From DASRFA01 sp035651755 (GTDB lineage Bacteria; Desulfobacterota; Binatia; UBA12015), in assembly GCA_035651755.1 (NCBI GenBank), contig DASRFA010000050.1, positions 186,001-250,000 of the forward strand: DNA of 64,000 bases. Direction: 5' to 3'. The notes under the pieces were generated by a model. It did no database searches, had not been told where the DNA came from, and worked only from the letters and a program-made list of their open reading frames with translations. Numbering within the stretch: position 1 is the stretch's first letter; each line of letters begins with the position of its first letter. Position numbers and translations under genes: made by a program. Below are positions 17,444 to 24,917 of the stretch, in pieces.

Positions 17444-18894
17444 GGCGCAACCTCGCCGACCGGTCGATAGAGCCGGTTCACGTATTCGATCAGGAGAGCC
17501 TCGCGCATCGGAGGCGCGAGCGCGTTCATCATCTCGTTGATGGCCGCCATGCGCGCCGGGAGGGCATCGCCTTCGATGCCCGCAAAGGCGAGCAGGCGCG
17601 AGAAGTCCTCTTCCGACGGCGCCGCCGGGTCCATGCCCTCGAGCGCGGCGTGCAGGCTCCCGGCGAGGACGCCGCTCGGGAGCGCGCGCGCGGCCTCGAC
17701 CGATGCCGCGAGGTCGGCGAGAAACTCTTCCACCCACGGGCCGGCCGCCGGATTGATCGAGAGGTGCAAGTTCTCCTTGGATCGCCCGAAGGCGAGCTGC
17801 GGCTGCACGAACCAGCGCCGAGCGCGCATCTCGTCGGCGACGTGGAACACGCTCACCTCGTCCGAGGTGAACGCGACCAGGTTCATGTCGGGACTCCCGA
17901 GGATCCGGAGTCCCGGGATGCGCTCGATGCCGGCGCACACGCGGCGGGTCGCGTCGAGCATCGCGCGAGCGAGCCTCGTGTACCCCTCGTCGCCGAGGAA
18001 GTGAAGCACCGCCCACGTCGCGGCGAGCGGACCGGCGGACTTTGTGCTCTGCACCGTCGGATTCACGACGGTGTAGCCCGTCCAGCCGGCGCAGGCGTAG
18101 ATCTGGTGCCGGCGCAGCTCCCGGTCGCGGTACATCACGACCGACGCTCCCTTCGCCGCGAACGCGTACTTGTGGAAGTCCATCGAGATCGACGTCACGC
18201 CCGGAACTCGCCAGTCGAAGTCGGGGATCGGCTCGCCGAGCCGGCGCAGGTACGGCAGGAGGAACCCTCCCATGCAGCCGTCGACGTGCAGCAGAAGGTC
18301 CCGCTCGAGCGCGAGCGCGCCGATCTCGCGGATCGGGTCGACCACGCCGTGGGCGTAGGAGACGGCAGAGCCCACCAGCAGGATGGTACGTGGGCCGATG
18401 GCGTTCCGCATCGCGCCGACGTCGGCCCGGAAGCTCGTCGGTTCGACCGGCACGACGACGGGCCGCACGTCGAGATAGTGCGCCGCCTTGTGGAACGCGG
18501 CGTGCGCGGTCTCGGGAAGCACCATCTCGGGCTCGCGGATCTCGGGAGACAGCGCCCGCGCGCGGTCGCGGGCCGCCTTGACGGCGAGGATGATGCTCTC
18601 GGTACCGCCGCTCGTGAAGGTGCCGACGACGCGCGCGTCTCCGTGGAGGTGGGCGATCGCCATCGCGACGATCTCGTTCTCGAGCGCGAGCGCGCTCGGG
18701 AACGCGGTCGGGTCGAGCCCGTTCTCCGAGAGGTAGGTCGAGAACGCGTGCTTGACGACCTCCTCGGCTTCGCGCCCGGGATCGTACACGTAGGCCCAGG
18801 TGCGCCCGCTCCGCCAGTCGACGTCTCCGGCGCGGAACGCCTCGAGCCGGGCGAAGAGCTGCTCGCGCGGGAGGCCCTTCTCGGGGATCTTCAT
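17440..18894 (-). CDS. PLP-dependent lyase/decarboxylase, sphingosine-1-phosphate lyase-like
   Basis: A 484-residue fold-type I PLP enzyme. TFTSGGTESIILAVKAARD (about 92-110) binds the PLP phosphate, HVDGCMGGF holds Asp205 that pairs with the pyridine nitrogen, and SMDFHKYAFAAKG carries His241-Lys242, the Schiff-base lysine. The following GWTGYTVVNPTVQSTKSAG resembles the sphingosine-1-phosphate lyase branch more than glutamate decarboxylase. No membrane segment is seen. The ATG at 18894 overlaps the TetR stop (ATGA). Possible reactions are cleavage of a phosphorylated amino alcohol or an amino-acid decarboxylation; context does not settle which. Confidence 0.85.
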   Translation of the reverse strand: MKIPEKGLPREQLFARLEAFRAGDVDWRSGRTWAYVYDPGREAEEVVKHAFSTYLSENGLDPTAFPSALALENEIVAMAIAHLHGDARVVGTFTSGGTESIILAVKAARDRARALSPEIREPEMVLPETAHAAFHKAAHYLDVRPVVVPVEPTSFRADVGAMRNAIGPRTILLVGSAVSYAHGVVDPIREIGALALERDLLLHVDGCMGGFLLPYLRRLGEPIPDFDWRVPGVTSISMDFHKYAFAAKGASVVMYRDRELRRHQIYACAGWTGYTVVNPTVQSTKSAGPLAATWAVLHFLGDEGYTRLARAMLDATRRVCAGIERIPGLRILGSPDMNLVAFTSDEVSVFHVADEMRARRWFVQPQLAFGRSKENLHLSINPAAGPWVEEFLADLAASVEAARALPSGVLAGSLHAALEGMDPAAPSEEDFSRLLAFAGIEGDALPARMAAINEMMNALAPPMREALLIEYVNRLYRPVGEVAP

Positions 18895-19538
18895 CGCCGC
18901 CCTCCTCCGGCGCGCGCCGCAGGCGCGCCGGCCATGGCGAGAAGCGCGAAGGCCTCGCGGCCGAGCGCGACCAGGTCCGCTCGACCGCCGCCGTCGAACC
19001 ATTCGCGCAGGGTGGCGCGCACGGCGCCCATGGTCGCCCCGGCGAGCACCCGCGCGCGCCGGCCGGCGCTGCCGCCGCCACCGCGCGCCGGCTCGAGCGC
19101 CGTCGCGACCGCGCGCTCCCAGTCGCGATCGAGCAGGCGCTCGAAGGCGACCAGCGAGGGGGAGGCGTCGACGACCCGCTGCTGGGCCACGATCTCGTCG
19201 CGCTCCCGCATGTAGAGCCGGGCGACGGCGAGAAAGGCGCGCTCCACCGTCTCGAACGGCGCCTCGCCGTGCGGCCGCTCGCGAAGCTGGTCACGGAAGT
19301 GCGCGAGCCGGAGACCGTAGCGCGGGAACAGCGCGGCCTCCTTGCTCGCGAAGTACCGGAAGAAGGTGCGGCGCGAGACCTCGGCCTCGGCCGTGATGTC
19401 GTCGATCGTCACCCGCTCGTAGCCGCGTTCGCGTGACAGACGGAGCGCCGCCGCCGCGAGGGCGTCGCGGGTACGAACCTTCTTCCGCTGCCGCAGCGTG
19501 GGGAGCGGCGACACTCGGGCCTCGTGCCTAGAAGACAC
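18891..19538 (-). CDS. TetR family transcriptional regulator
   Basis: A 215-residue regulator. The N-terminal helix-turn-helix is complete: RTRDALAAAALRLSRERGY, VTIDDITAEAEVSRRTFFRYF, then ASKEAALF. The C-terminal ligand domain is unassigned. It overlaps the creatininase gene upstream by 11 bases and the PLP-enzyme gene downstream by 4 bases, so it sits inside the operon it probably controls. I found no convincing operator inside the overlaps; the likely target is the region upstream of 22539. Confidence 0.9.
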   Translation of the reverse strand: MSSRHEARVSPLPTLRQRKKVRTRDALAAAALRLSRERGYERVTIDDITAEAEVSRRTFFRYFASKEAALFPRYGLRLAHFRDQLRERPHGEAPFETVERAFLAVARLYMRERDEIVAQQRVVDASPSLVAFERLLDRDWERAVATALEPARGGGGSAGRRARVLAGATMGAVRATLREWFDGGGRADLVALGREAFALLAMAGAPAARAGGGRR

Positions 19539-20508
19539 TCTGCCGATACCCGACCGCTCGCTCGAAGGCGCGGCTCAGCCATTCGGTGGTGAACAACCAG
19601 CGCAGGGGCCAGATCGGCGAGTGGCACTGCGCGAGGGGCAGCGTGCCGCCCAGCACTTCCGCGAGCGCGTCGGCGCTGTGCCGCGCGAGCACGTCGATCA
19701 TCTCGCGTCCGATCGCGGCGGACGCGATCGCGGGCTTCCCGGAGTAGGTCTCGGTCTCGTAGTACTTGAGCTTGTGCTTGAAGCTCTTCACCAGGTCGAG
19801 GACGCCGCCCGCCGGCAGAGGCGGCAGGCCCTCCGCGCTGCGCTTTCCGTCGAGCGTGCGCTGCGCGAGCTGCCGGTAGCGCGCGTCGACCCGATCGCCG
19901 GCCAGATGCAGCATCATCGAGGTCTCGATCGCCCCGCCGTGATGATCTCCGCGGAGATCCGCCGCCGTGACGCCGTCGATGTGCCCGAGGATCGACGACA
20001 GCTCGGAGCCGCCCCGGGTCAGCCGATTGATCAGCAGCGAGAAGGCGCACAGCATCTTCGTGCCGTAGCGTCGATTGGTGCGCTCGCACGCGACCTCGAT
20101 CGGTATGAAGTGACGTGGCCCGCCATGGAAGCTCGCCACCCAGATGTGGACGAACCCCTGCTTGGCGAGGCTCCGACCGAGATCGCCGAGCACGCGCGTG
20201 ATCGTCGAGCTGCGGAACATCACCGAGCCGGGATGCGGGAGGACGTCGGCCGCGACGTAGAGGGGCGGCAGGTGGACGAACTCGAGCGAGCGGTCGCGCT
20301 CGTGCAGCAGCTCCATCGTACGGATCGAGAGCGACTCCGCCTCGAGATTGTCGGTCACCACGGGCAGGTGCGGACCGTGGACCTCGAGCGGCGAGCAGGT
20401 GACCATGACGATCGTCCGAGCTCGGTCCATGCGAGCGAAGTCGGCCCCGGTGAGGTGCTTCCACTCGCGGCGCGCGCGCGTGGCGCCGTCCCGCCCCGCG
20501 TCCTCCAT
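19528..20508 (-). CDS. Creatininase-family amidohydrolase
   Basis: A 326-residue protein of the creatininase/MftE/FAPy-deformylase superfamily of metal-dependent amidases. Metal ligand and catalytic candidates are Glu42, His44 and His47 in LEVHGPHLP, Asp53 in VTDN, His128/His133 in SFHGGPRH, and His189/His190 and Glu195 in GDHHGGAIETS. It is longer than creatininase itself by a ~100-residue C-terminal tail rich in aromatic residues. I chose the ATG at 20508; the frame extends to a TTG at 20544 but the added residues are not conserved in style. It is followed with overlap by tetR. Confidence 0.82.
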   Translation of the reverse strand: MEDAGRDGATRARREWKHLTGADFARMDRARTIVMVTCSPLEVHGPHLPVVTDNLEAESLSIRTMELLHERDRSLEFVHLPPLYVAADVLPHPGSVMFRSSTITRVLGDLGRSLAKQGFVHIWVASFHGGPRHFIPIEVACERTNRRYGTKMLCAFSLLINRLTRGGSELSSILGHIDGVTAADLRGDHHGGAIETSMMLHLAGDRVDARYRQLAQRTLDGKRSAEGLPPLPAGGVLDLVKSFKHKLKYYETETYSGKPAIASAAIGREMIDVLARHSADALAEVLGGTLPLAQCHSPIWPLRWLFTTEWLSRAFERAVGYRQSVF

Positions 20509-20574
20509 CGCCCGACGAGAGCCTGAAGTGGCACTCGGTGTCAATCGGCAATCGGTGCCGCGAGCCGCCCGGCT

Positions 20575-22539
20575 TCACCGAGCGCCGGTCTCCGCGGGCC
20601 CTTCGCCCTGCGGGACGAAGCCGGAGTCGGTCGTGAGCACGATCCGATCGACGGCGTAGCCCCCTTCGCGCGCCCGCAGCTCGAGCCGGTGCGCGCCGCG
20701 CGCGAGCGAGACCGGCGCCGGGGCTCGCACCCACTCCCATGCATCGTGCGAGCCCTCCTCGTCGTCGATCGGAAGATCGGGCTCCGCGCCGTCGAAGCCG
20801 ACCCATGCGGAGTTCGAGCCACCGCCCCCGAGGCCCTGGAGGTGACGGCCCCACCGGCCCGGCACCCAGCGTCGCACCCAGACGGAGTACTCCCCGCCGT
20901 CGAGATCCACGTCGTAGGCCAGGCCGGCCGTCGCGTTCCATGCGCGCGGGGTTGCATCGACGGAATTGAAGTCCTGGACGTACCCGTCGCCCGCAAAGTC
21001 CGGATAGGTGGCGAAGATCACCCAGGTGCTGTCCAGGGCGTCGGCGTAGTGCTCGCCCTCGATCACGCACCGCCCGTCGCGCTCGCGGCCGCCGTGGGGT
21101 GGCTCGTGCAGCCGGTTCTCGAACCACACCACGCCGACGCTCTGCGGCCTCACCTCGGGACGCCAGTAGGCGATCACCTCGTACTCGTCGGCCCACCACT
21201 CTTCGCAGTTCGCGACCAGATCGAGGTCGGCGTCGCCGTCGACGTCGACGAGCTGAGCCTGATCCCACTTCTCCCCGAACGTGAAGAGCTGCATCGGCTC
21301 GCCCGAACCCCACTTGATGACGTGCGTGCGCCAGTTGTCGGTGCGCGGTGCCTCGCCCTCGTACTCCATCCAGAAGGCCGCCGCGCGATCGGCGGGAATC
21401 ACGCCGTCGGTGTGGGTCTGCAGCACCACGATGTCGGGCTTGCCGTCGCCGTTCACGTCGCCGACGCGGACGGGACGCGAGCGTCCGATCGCGACCGGGT
21501 CCTTGGGGATCACGACGCGCTCGAACGCCACCGGCCAGGTGCTCGTCTTGCGGAACCAGTAGATGGCGTCGTCGACCGCGGTGACGAAGTCCTCGTGACC
21601 GTCCCGATCGAGATCGACGAGCGCGATCTGCGGCTTCAGGTAGAACTCGTCACCCGTGTAGATCACGTGCTTCGACCACGGCTGCCGCTGCGCCTCGCTT
21701 CCCGTTCCGGGGTTCTCGTACCAGTGCAGCGTCTCCGCCTCGGGCGGGGTGTCGAAGTCCGCATTCTGATCGAGCACGTCGAGGTCCCCGTCCTCGTCGA
21801 GATCGGCGAGCACGAATCCGTGGCCGTCGAGCTGGTCGGGATCGATGTCGTGTACCCGCCAGGCCGCGAGATCGCGACGCGCCGACGACTCGCGCGGCGC
21901 CTCGATCCACTTGATGCTGGCCCTCGCGCCGTTGTTCCACTGGACGCGCCCGCCGACCAGGACGTCGAGCGCACCGTCGCCGTTCACGTCGAAGGGGACC
22001 GCCCACAGGAAGTGCCCCTGATCGATCGTCGCCGGAAACCGCCTGGCGTCGATCCAGGCCGATGGGCTCATCGCGTCCTCGGGCGGTGGGCCCCAGAGGA
22101 CGCGAACGCCGGGTTGGTTGCCCTCGAAGAAGCTGGTCGGGTGCGTGCCCTGCGAGCCGACGATGTCGAGATTGCCATCGCCGTCCAGATCGGCGAGCGC
22201 GGCGCTCTCCGTGTCGACGCCGTCCTGCTCGCCTCCCTCGAAGAACGCGACGACGGTCGGCCACGGGCGGCGCGGGTCGGCGCCTCGCGGCGGGTGGAGT
22301 TCGACGACGTATCGCTGGTCGAACTCGTAGTTCGTGACGTAGTCGGTCAGGCCGTCGCCATTCACGTCACCCGACATCAGCGCGTTCGACCCGCGAAAGC
22401 GGCTGTCGATCGGGTGCATGATCCACGTCGCGTCGTTCGAGGGCGCGGCCTGGTCTAGCGGGCGATCCCCGCAAGAAAGCGCGACGGCCGCGGTGGCGGC
22501 GAGTGCCGCAAGCGCAACGATCCGTCGTGGGTTCCACAT
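20575..22539 (-). CDS. FG-GAP/VCBS repeat lipoprotein with C-terminal CBM-like domain
   Basis: A 654-residue exported protein. The start at 22539 has AGGGGAGG four bases upstream. The signal peptide ends in VALSC-GD, a plausible lipoprotein site. Seven calcium-loop motifs of FG-GAP/VCBS type follow (DVNGDGLTD, DLDGDGNLD, DVNGDGALD, DLDEDGDLD, DLDRDGHED, DVNGDGKPD, DVDGDADLD), giving an integrin-alpha-like propeller. The last ~180 residues (from EGEHYADALDS to YAVDRIVLT) look like a CBM6/35-type carbohydrate-binding sandwich. It precedes the creatininase gene by 66 bases on the same strand and probably leads the operon, so surface binding of a glycan is a reasonable guess for substrate capture. 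Confidence 0.85.
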   Translation of the reverse strand: MWNPRRIVALAALAATAAVALSCGDRPLDQAAPSNDATWIMHPIDSRFRGSNALMSGDVNGDGLTDYVTNYEFDQRYVVELHPPRGADPRRPWPTVVAFFEGGEQDGVDTESAALADLDGDGNLDIVGSQGTHPTSFFEGNQPGVRVLWGPPPEDAMSPSAWIDARRFPATIDQGHFLWAVPFDVNGDGALDVLVGGRVQWNNGARASIKWIEAPRESSARRDLAAWRVHDIDPDQLDGHGFVLADLDEDGDLDVLDQNADFDTPPEAETLHWYENPGTGSEAQRQPWSKHVIYTGDEFYLKPQIALVDLDRDGHEDFVTAVDDAIYWFRKTSTWPVAFERVVIPKDPVAIGRSRPVRVGDVNGDGKPDIVVLQTHTDGVIPADRAAAFWMEYEGEAPRTDNWRTHVIKWGSGEPMQLFTFGEKWDQAQLVDVDGDADLDLVANCEEWWADEYEVIAYWRPEVRPQSVGVVWFENRLHEPPHGGRERDGRCVIEGEHYADALDSTWVIFATYPDFAGDGYVQDFNSVDATPRAWNATAGLAYDVDLDGGEYSVWVRRWVPGRWGRHLQGLGGGGSNSAWVGFDGAEPDLPIDDEEGSHDAWEWVRAPAPVSLARGAHRLELRAREGGYAVDRIVLTTDSGFVPQGEGPAETGAR

Positions 22540-22849
22540 GGGTCCTCCCCTCAGGAACGACATCACAGAGCCACGTTCGCTGTCGACCGCCGGTCTCGCT
22601 GCGGCCCGGCGAGACGACGAATGCGCGCCGCGGAGCCCATCGGCGTGTCCGAGCTCCGTCGCTCGACCTCCTCGTCGACGACCGGGCGGCGGCGCCACCT
22701 CGGACCGTCCCGGTTGACTTTCGAGGGCAATCCCCGAAGCTCGGGTGGCGGCGCTTCTCGGCCGATCGGCCCCTTCTGGCGAGGGAGCCGATCGGGTATG
22801 CGCTCAACCGGCGCCAGTGCCGGATGCGTGACGAGCCGGAGGTCTGATC
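22540..22849. other. Divergent intergenic region (310 bases)
   Basis: This region lies between the leftward FG-GAP operon and the rightward amidohydrolase gene and must hold both promoters. It contains one clear inverted repeat: GTCTCGC at 22593-22599 and GCGAGAC at 22609-22615 with a 9-base spacer, a candidate operator for the operon's TetR protein. I see no gene in it. Confidence 0.4.
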
Positions 22850-23992
22850 ATGGCGTATGCACGAGGACCGACCTACTTCGATGCGGACAGCCATCTCATG
22901 GAGCTCCCCGATTGGCTCGTCCAATACGCGGATCCCGGGCTCCGCGATCGCCTTCGCCCGCTCGCGCTCGGCGGCGCGGGTGCTCTCGCCGAGAGCGCCG
23001 TCGCCGCTGCCGCAGCGCGGCGCGGCGATCCCCAGGCTGCGCGGGCGCTCGAAGACCGCCTGATGGATGCCAAGGGCTGGAATGCGCTCGGCGCGTTCGA
23101 TCCGGAGGAGCGCAGCCGCGCGCTCGATCTGCTCGGCATCGCGAAGCAGCTCGTCTTCAGCACCTTCGCCGCGACGCAGTTCGCGGGCAGCGACGCCGAC
23201 CTGCTCTACGGGGGGACGCGGGCCCACAACCGGGCGATAGCGGACTTCTGCTCGCACGACCGGCGGCTGATCGCGGTCGGCCTCGTGCCCTGGGGTGATC
23301 CCGCGCGCACGCTCGAGGAGGCGAGAGAGGCGATCCGCCTCGGCTGCGGCGCGATCCTGGTCGCCTCGGCCCCGCCCAGGGACCGCTCGCCCTTCCATCC
23401 CGAATACGATCGGTTCTGGGCGCTGCTCGAGCAGAGCGCGATTCCGTTCATGCTCCACGTCGGCGGTGGCGGTCGCTCCCTGCGTCCCGCGTTCCATCAG
23501 AACGGCCTGCCGCCCACCACCGACTTCCTGGGCGGCGGCGAGAACATCCGATCGAAGGACTTCATGGTGCTCCACCATGCGCCCGAGACGTTTCTCGCCT
23601 GCATGACTCTCGACGGCGTGTTCGAGCGCTTCCCGCGGCTTCGCGGAGGATGCATCGAGCAGGGCGCGATGTGGGTCGTCCCGTGGCTCAAGCGGCTCGA
23701 CATCGCGCAGTCGTCGTTCGGCCGCACGGAGCCGGCGCTCGCGCTTCCGCTCAAGGCGTCCGACTACATTCGCCGACAGGTGAAGTTCACTCCGTTCGCC
23801 ACGGAGCCGGTGGGCTGGATGATCGAGCAGGCCGGCGCCGATCTGTTCCTCTTCTCGACCGACTATCCGCATCCGGAGGGCACCCGCGATCCGATCGGTC
23901 GCTTCGAGGCGTCGATGAGCGGAATCGGCGACGCGGCGCGGGAGAGGTTCTATTCGCGAAACTTCGCCGACATGATGGGCTTCGGTGCGTAG
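22850..23992 (+). CDS. Amidohydrolase (amidohydrolase-2 / decarboxylase-like) family protein
   Basis: A 380-residue TIM-barrel metal hydrolase of the amidohydrolase-2 (ACMSD-like) family. Signature segments are YFDADSHLMELPDW at the N-terminus, FMLHVGGGG (about 200), VLHHAPETFLACMTL (about 240) and FLFSTDYPHPEG near residue 330 with the catalytic Asp. Such enzymes hydrolyse or non-oxidatively decarboxylate aromatic or cyclic acids. It is divergent from the five-gene operon and likely shares its regulation. The substrate is unknown. Confidence 0.88.
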   Translation: MAYARGPTYFDADSHLMELPDWLVQYADPGLRDRLRPLALGGAGALAESAVAAAAARRGDPQAARALEDRLMDAKGWNALGAFDPEERSRALDLLGIAKQLVFSTFAATQFAGSDADLLYGGTRAHNRAIADFCSHDRRLIAVGLVPWGDPARTLEEAREAIRLGCGAILVASAPPRDRSPFHPEYDRFWALLEQSAIPFMLHVGGGGRSLRPAFHQNGLPPTTDFLGGGENIRSKDFMVLHHAPETFLACMTLDGVFERFPRLRGGCIEQGAMWVVPWLKRLDIAQSSFGRTEPALALPLKASDYIRRQVKFTPFATEPVGWMIEQAGADLFLFSTDYPHPEGTRDPIGRFEASMSGIGDAARERFYSRNFADMMGFGA

Positions 23993-24119
23993 GGGCCTAC
24001 CGGCGCAGCCCGGAGCCGAGGATCGCTTTCACGAGCGGCGATTGCGCCTCGATCGCGCCGCGAGCGGCACCTCGAGCTGAGCCGGGGAGCGCGCCGACGC
24101 CGGCGGACACGGCTCCCGC

Positions 24120-24284
24120 CTACGACGGCTCGACCGGATCGCCGACGCGAACGCGACCGGCGCTCGCCGCCGTCGCGTAGACGGCCACGTCCTGTCCGAG
24201 GTCGCGCACGATCGTGCGCAGCACGCTCGGGTCCTTCGGCAGGTCGCCCTGCGGGGGCGTCGTCATCACGCAGCGCGGGCAACC
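24120..24284 (-). pseudogene. MOSC domain protein, C-terminal remnant
   Basis: The last 54 codons of a MOSC (molybdenum cofactor sulfurase C-terminal) domain protein are intact: GCPRCVMTTPPQGDLPKDP, VLRTIVRDLGQDV and GRVRVGDPVEPS before a TAG. Above 24284 the similarity ends abruptly, with no start codon. It is joined head to head with the PPOX remnant. Confidence 0.65.
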
Positions 24285-24505
24285 TCGCGACGAACCCCGC
24301 CTGTGGTCTTCTCTTCGTCGACTTCGAGGACGGCCGCGCGCTGCAGATCTCGGGGAGCGCGCGCGTCGTCCGGCTCGACGCCGCCGAGCGCGACGCCGCG
24401 GGCGTCGAGCGCACGATCGAGCTCCTCGTGGAGCAGATCGTGGAGACGGCCGGTGCCGTCTCGGCGCTCTGGCGCGAGCCGGAGACCGCGAGCCGCGCGC
24501 ACTGA
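24278..24505 (+). pseudogene. PPOX/FMN split-barrel protein, C-terminal remnant
   Basis: In this frame GNLATNPACGLLFVDFE, ALQISGSARVV and VEQIVETAGAVSALWRE match the C-terminal half of pyridoxamine-phosphate-oxidase-like flavin-binding proteins, ending at a TGA at 24503. The N-terminal half and the start codon are missing. It overlaps the MOSC remnant by seven bases (24278-24284), where both frames still look genuine. Confidence 0.6.
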
Positions 24506-24917
24506 CGACGAGACGAGGTCGGCTCGCCGCCGGCCTTCTCTTCGTCGCGCCCACGAGACGTTTTTGCGAAGGCTGCAACGGCCTGCGCGATCCGAGCGAT
24601 CGACGTCGCATCCCTTGCAGAAATTTGCGTGAACTTGCGCCGCCGGCGTCGCCGGTCGCGTGCGCGCGCCCGCGGGGCGTCGATCGCGCCGCTGGGGCGG
24701 ATGGCCCCTGCTGCGCGAGATCCCCCAGGGCGCCGCCGGCGAGCTCGACCTCACGGGGCGCGGACGGGCGCCGTTCCGCCGCTCGCTCCGTTCCCGCTGT
24801 GCTCTCACGTCGCGCCGCGGCGGCTGGCAGCGCGCTTGCTTCGTCCAGTGGAGCGCCGCCGGCGCGCGGAGGGGTCTCGCGCGCCCGGAGCGCCATGGAA
24901 GGACGGGAATCTCGACG
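24506..24917. other. Intergenic, no gene recognised (412 bases)
   Basis: This stretch lies between the PPOX remnant and the cytochrome gene. It has a less GC-rich patch at about 24555-24635 (GACGTTTTTGCG, AGAAATTTGCG) that could hold the cytochrome promoter. No coding similarity is seen on either strand. Confidence 0.3.

Noticed and set aside
20509..20544. Longer start (TTG) for the creatininase-family gene
   Set aside because: The added residues have no family likeness and the TTGACA at that point could as well be a promoter element.
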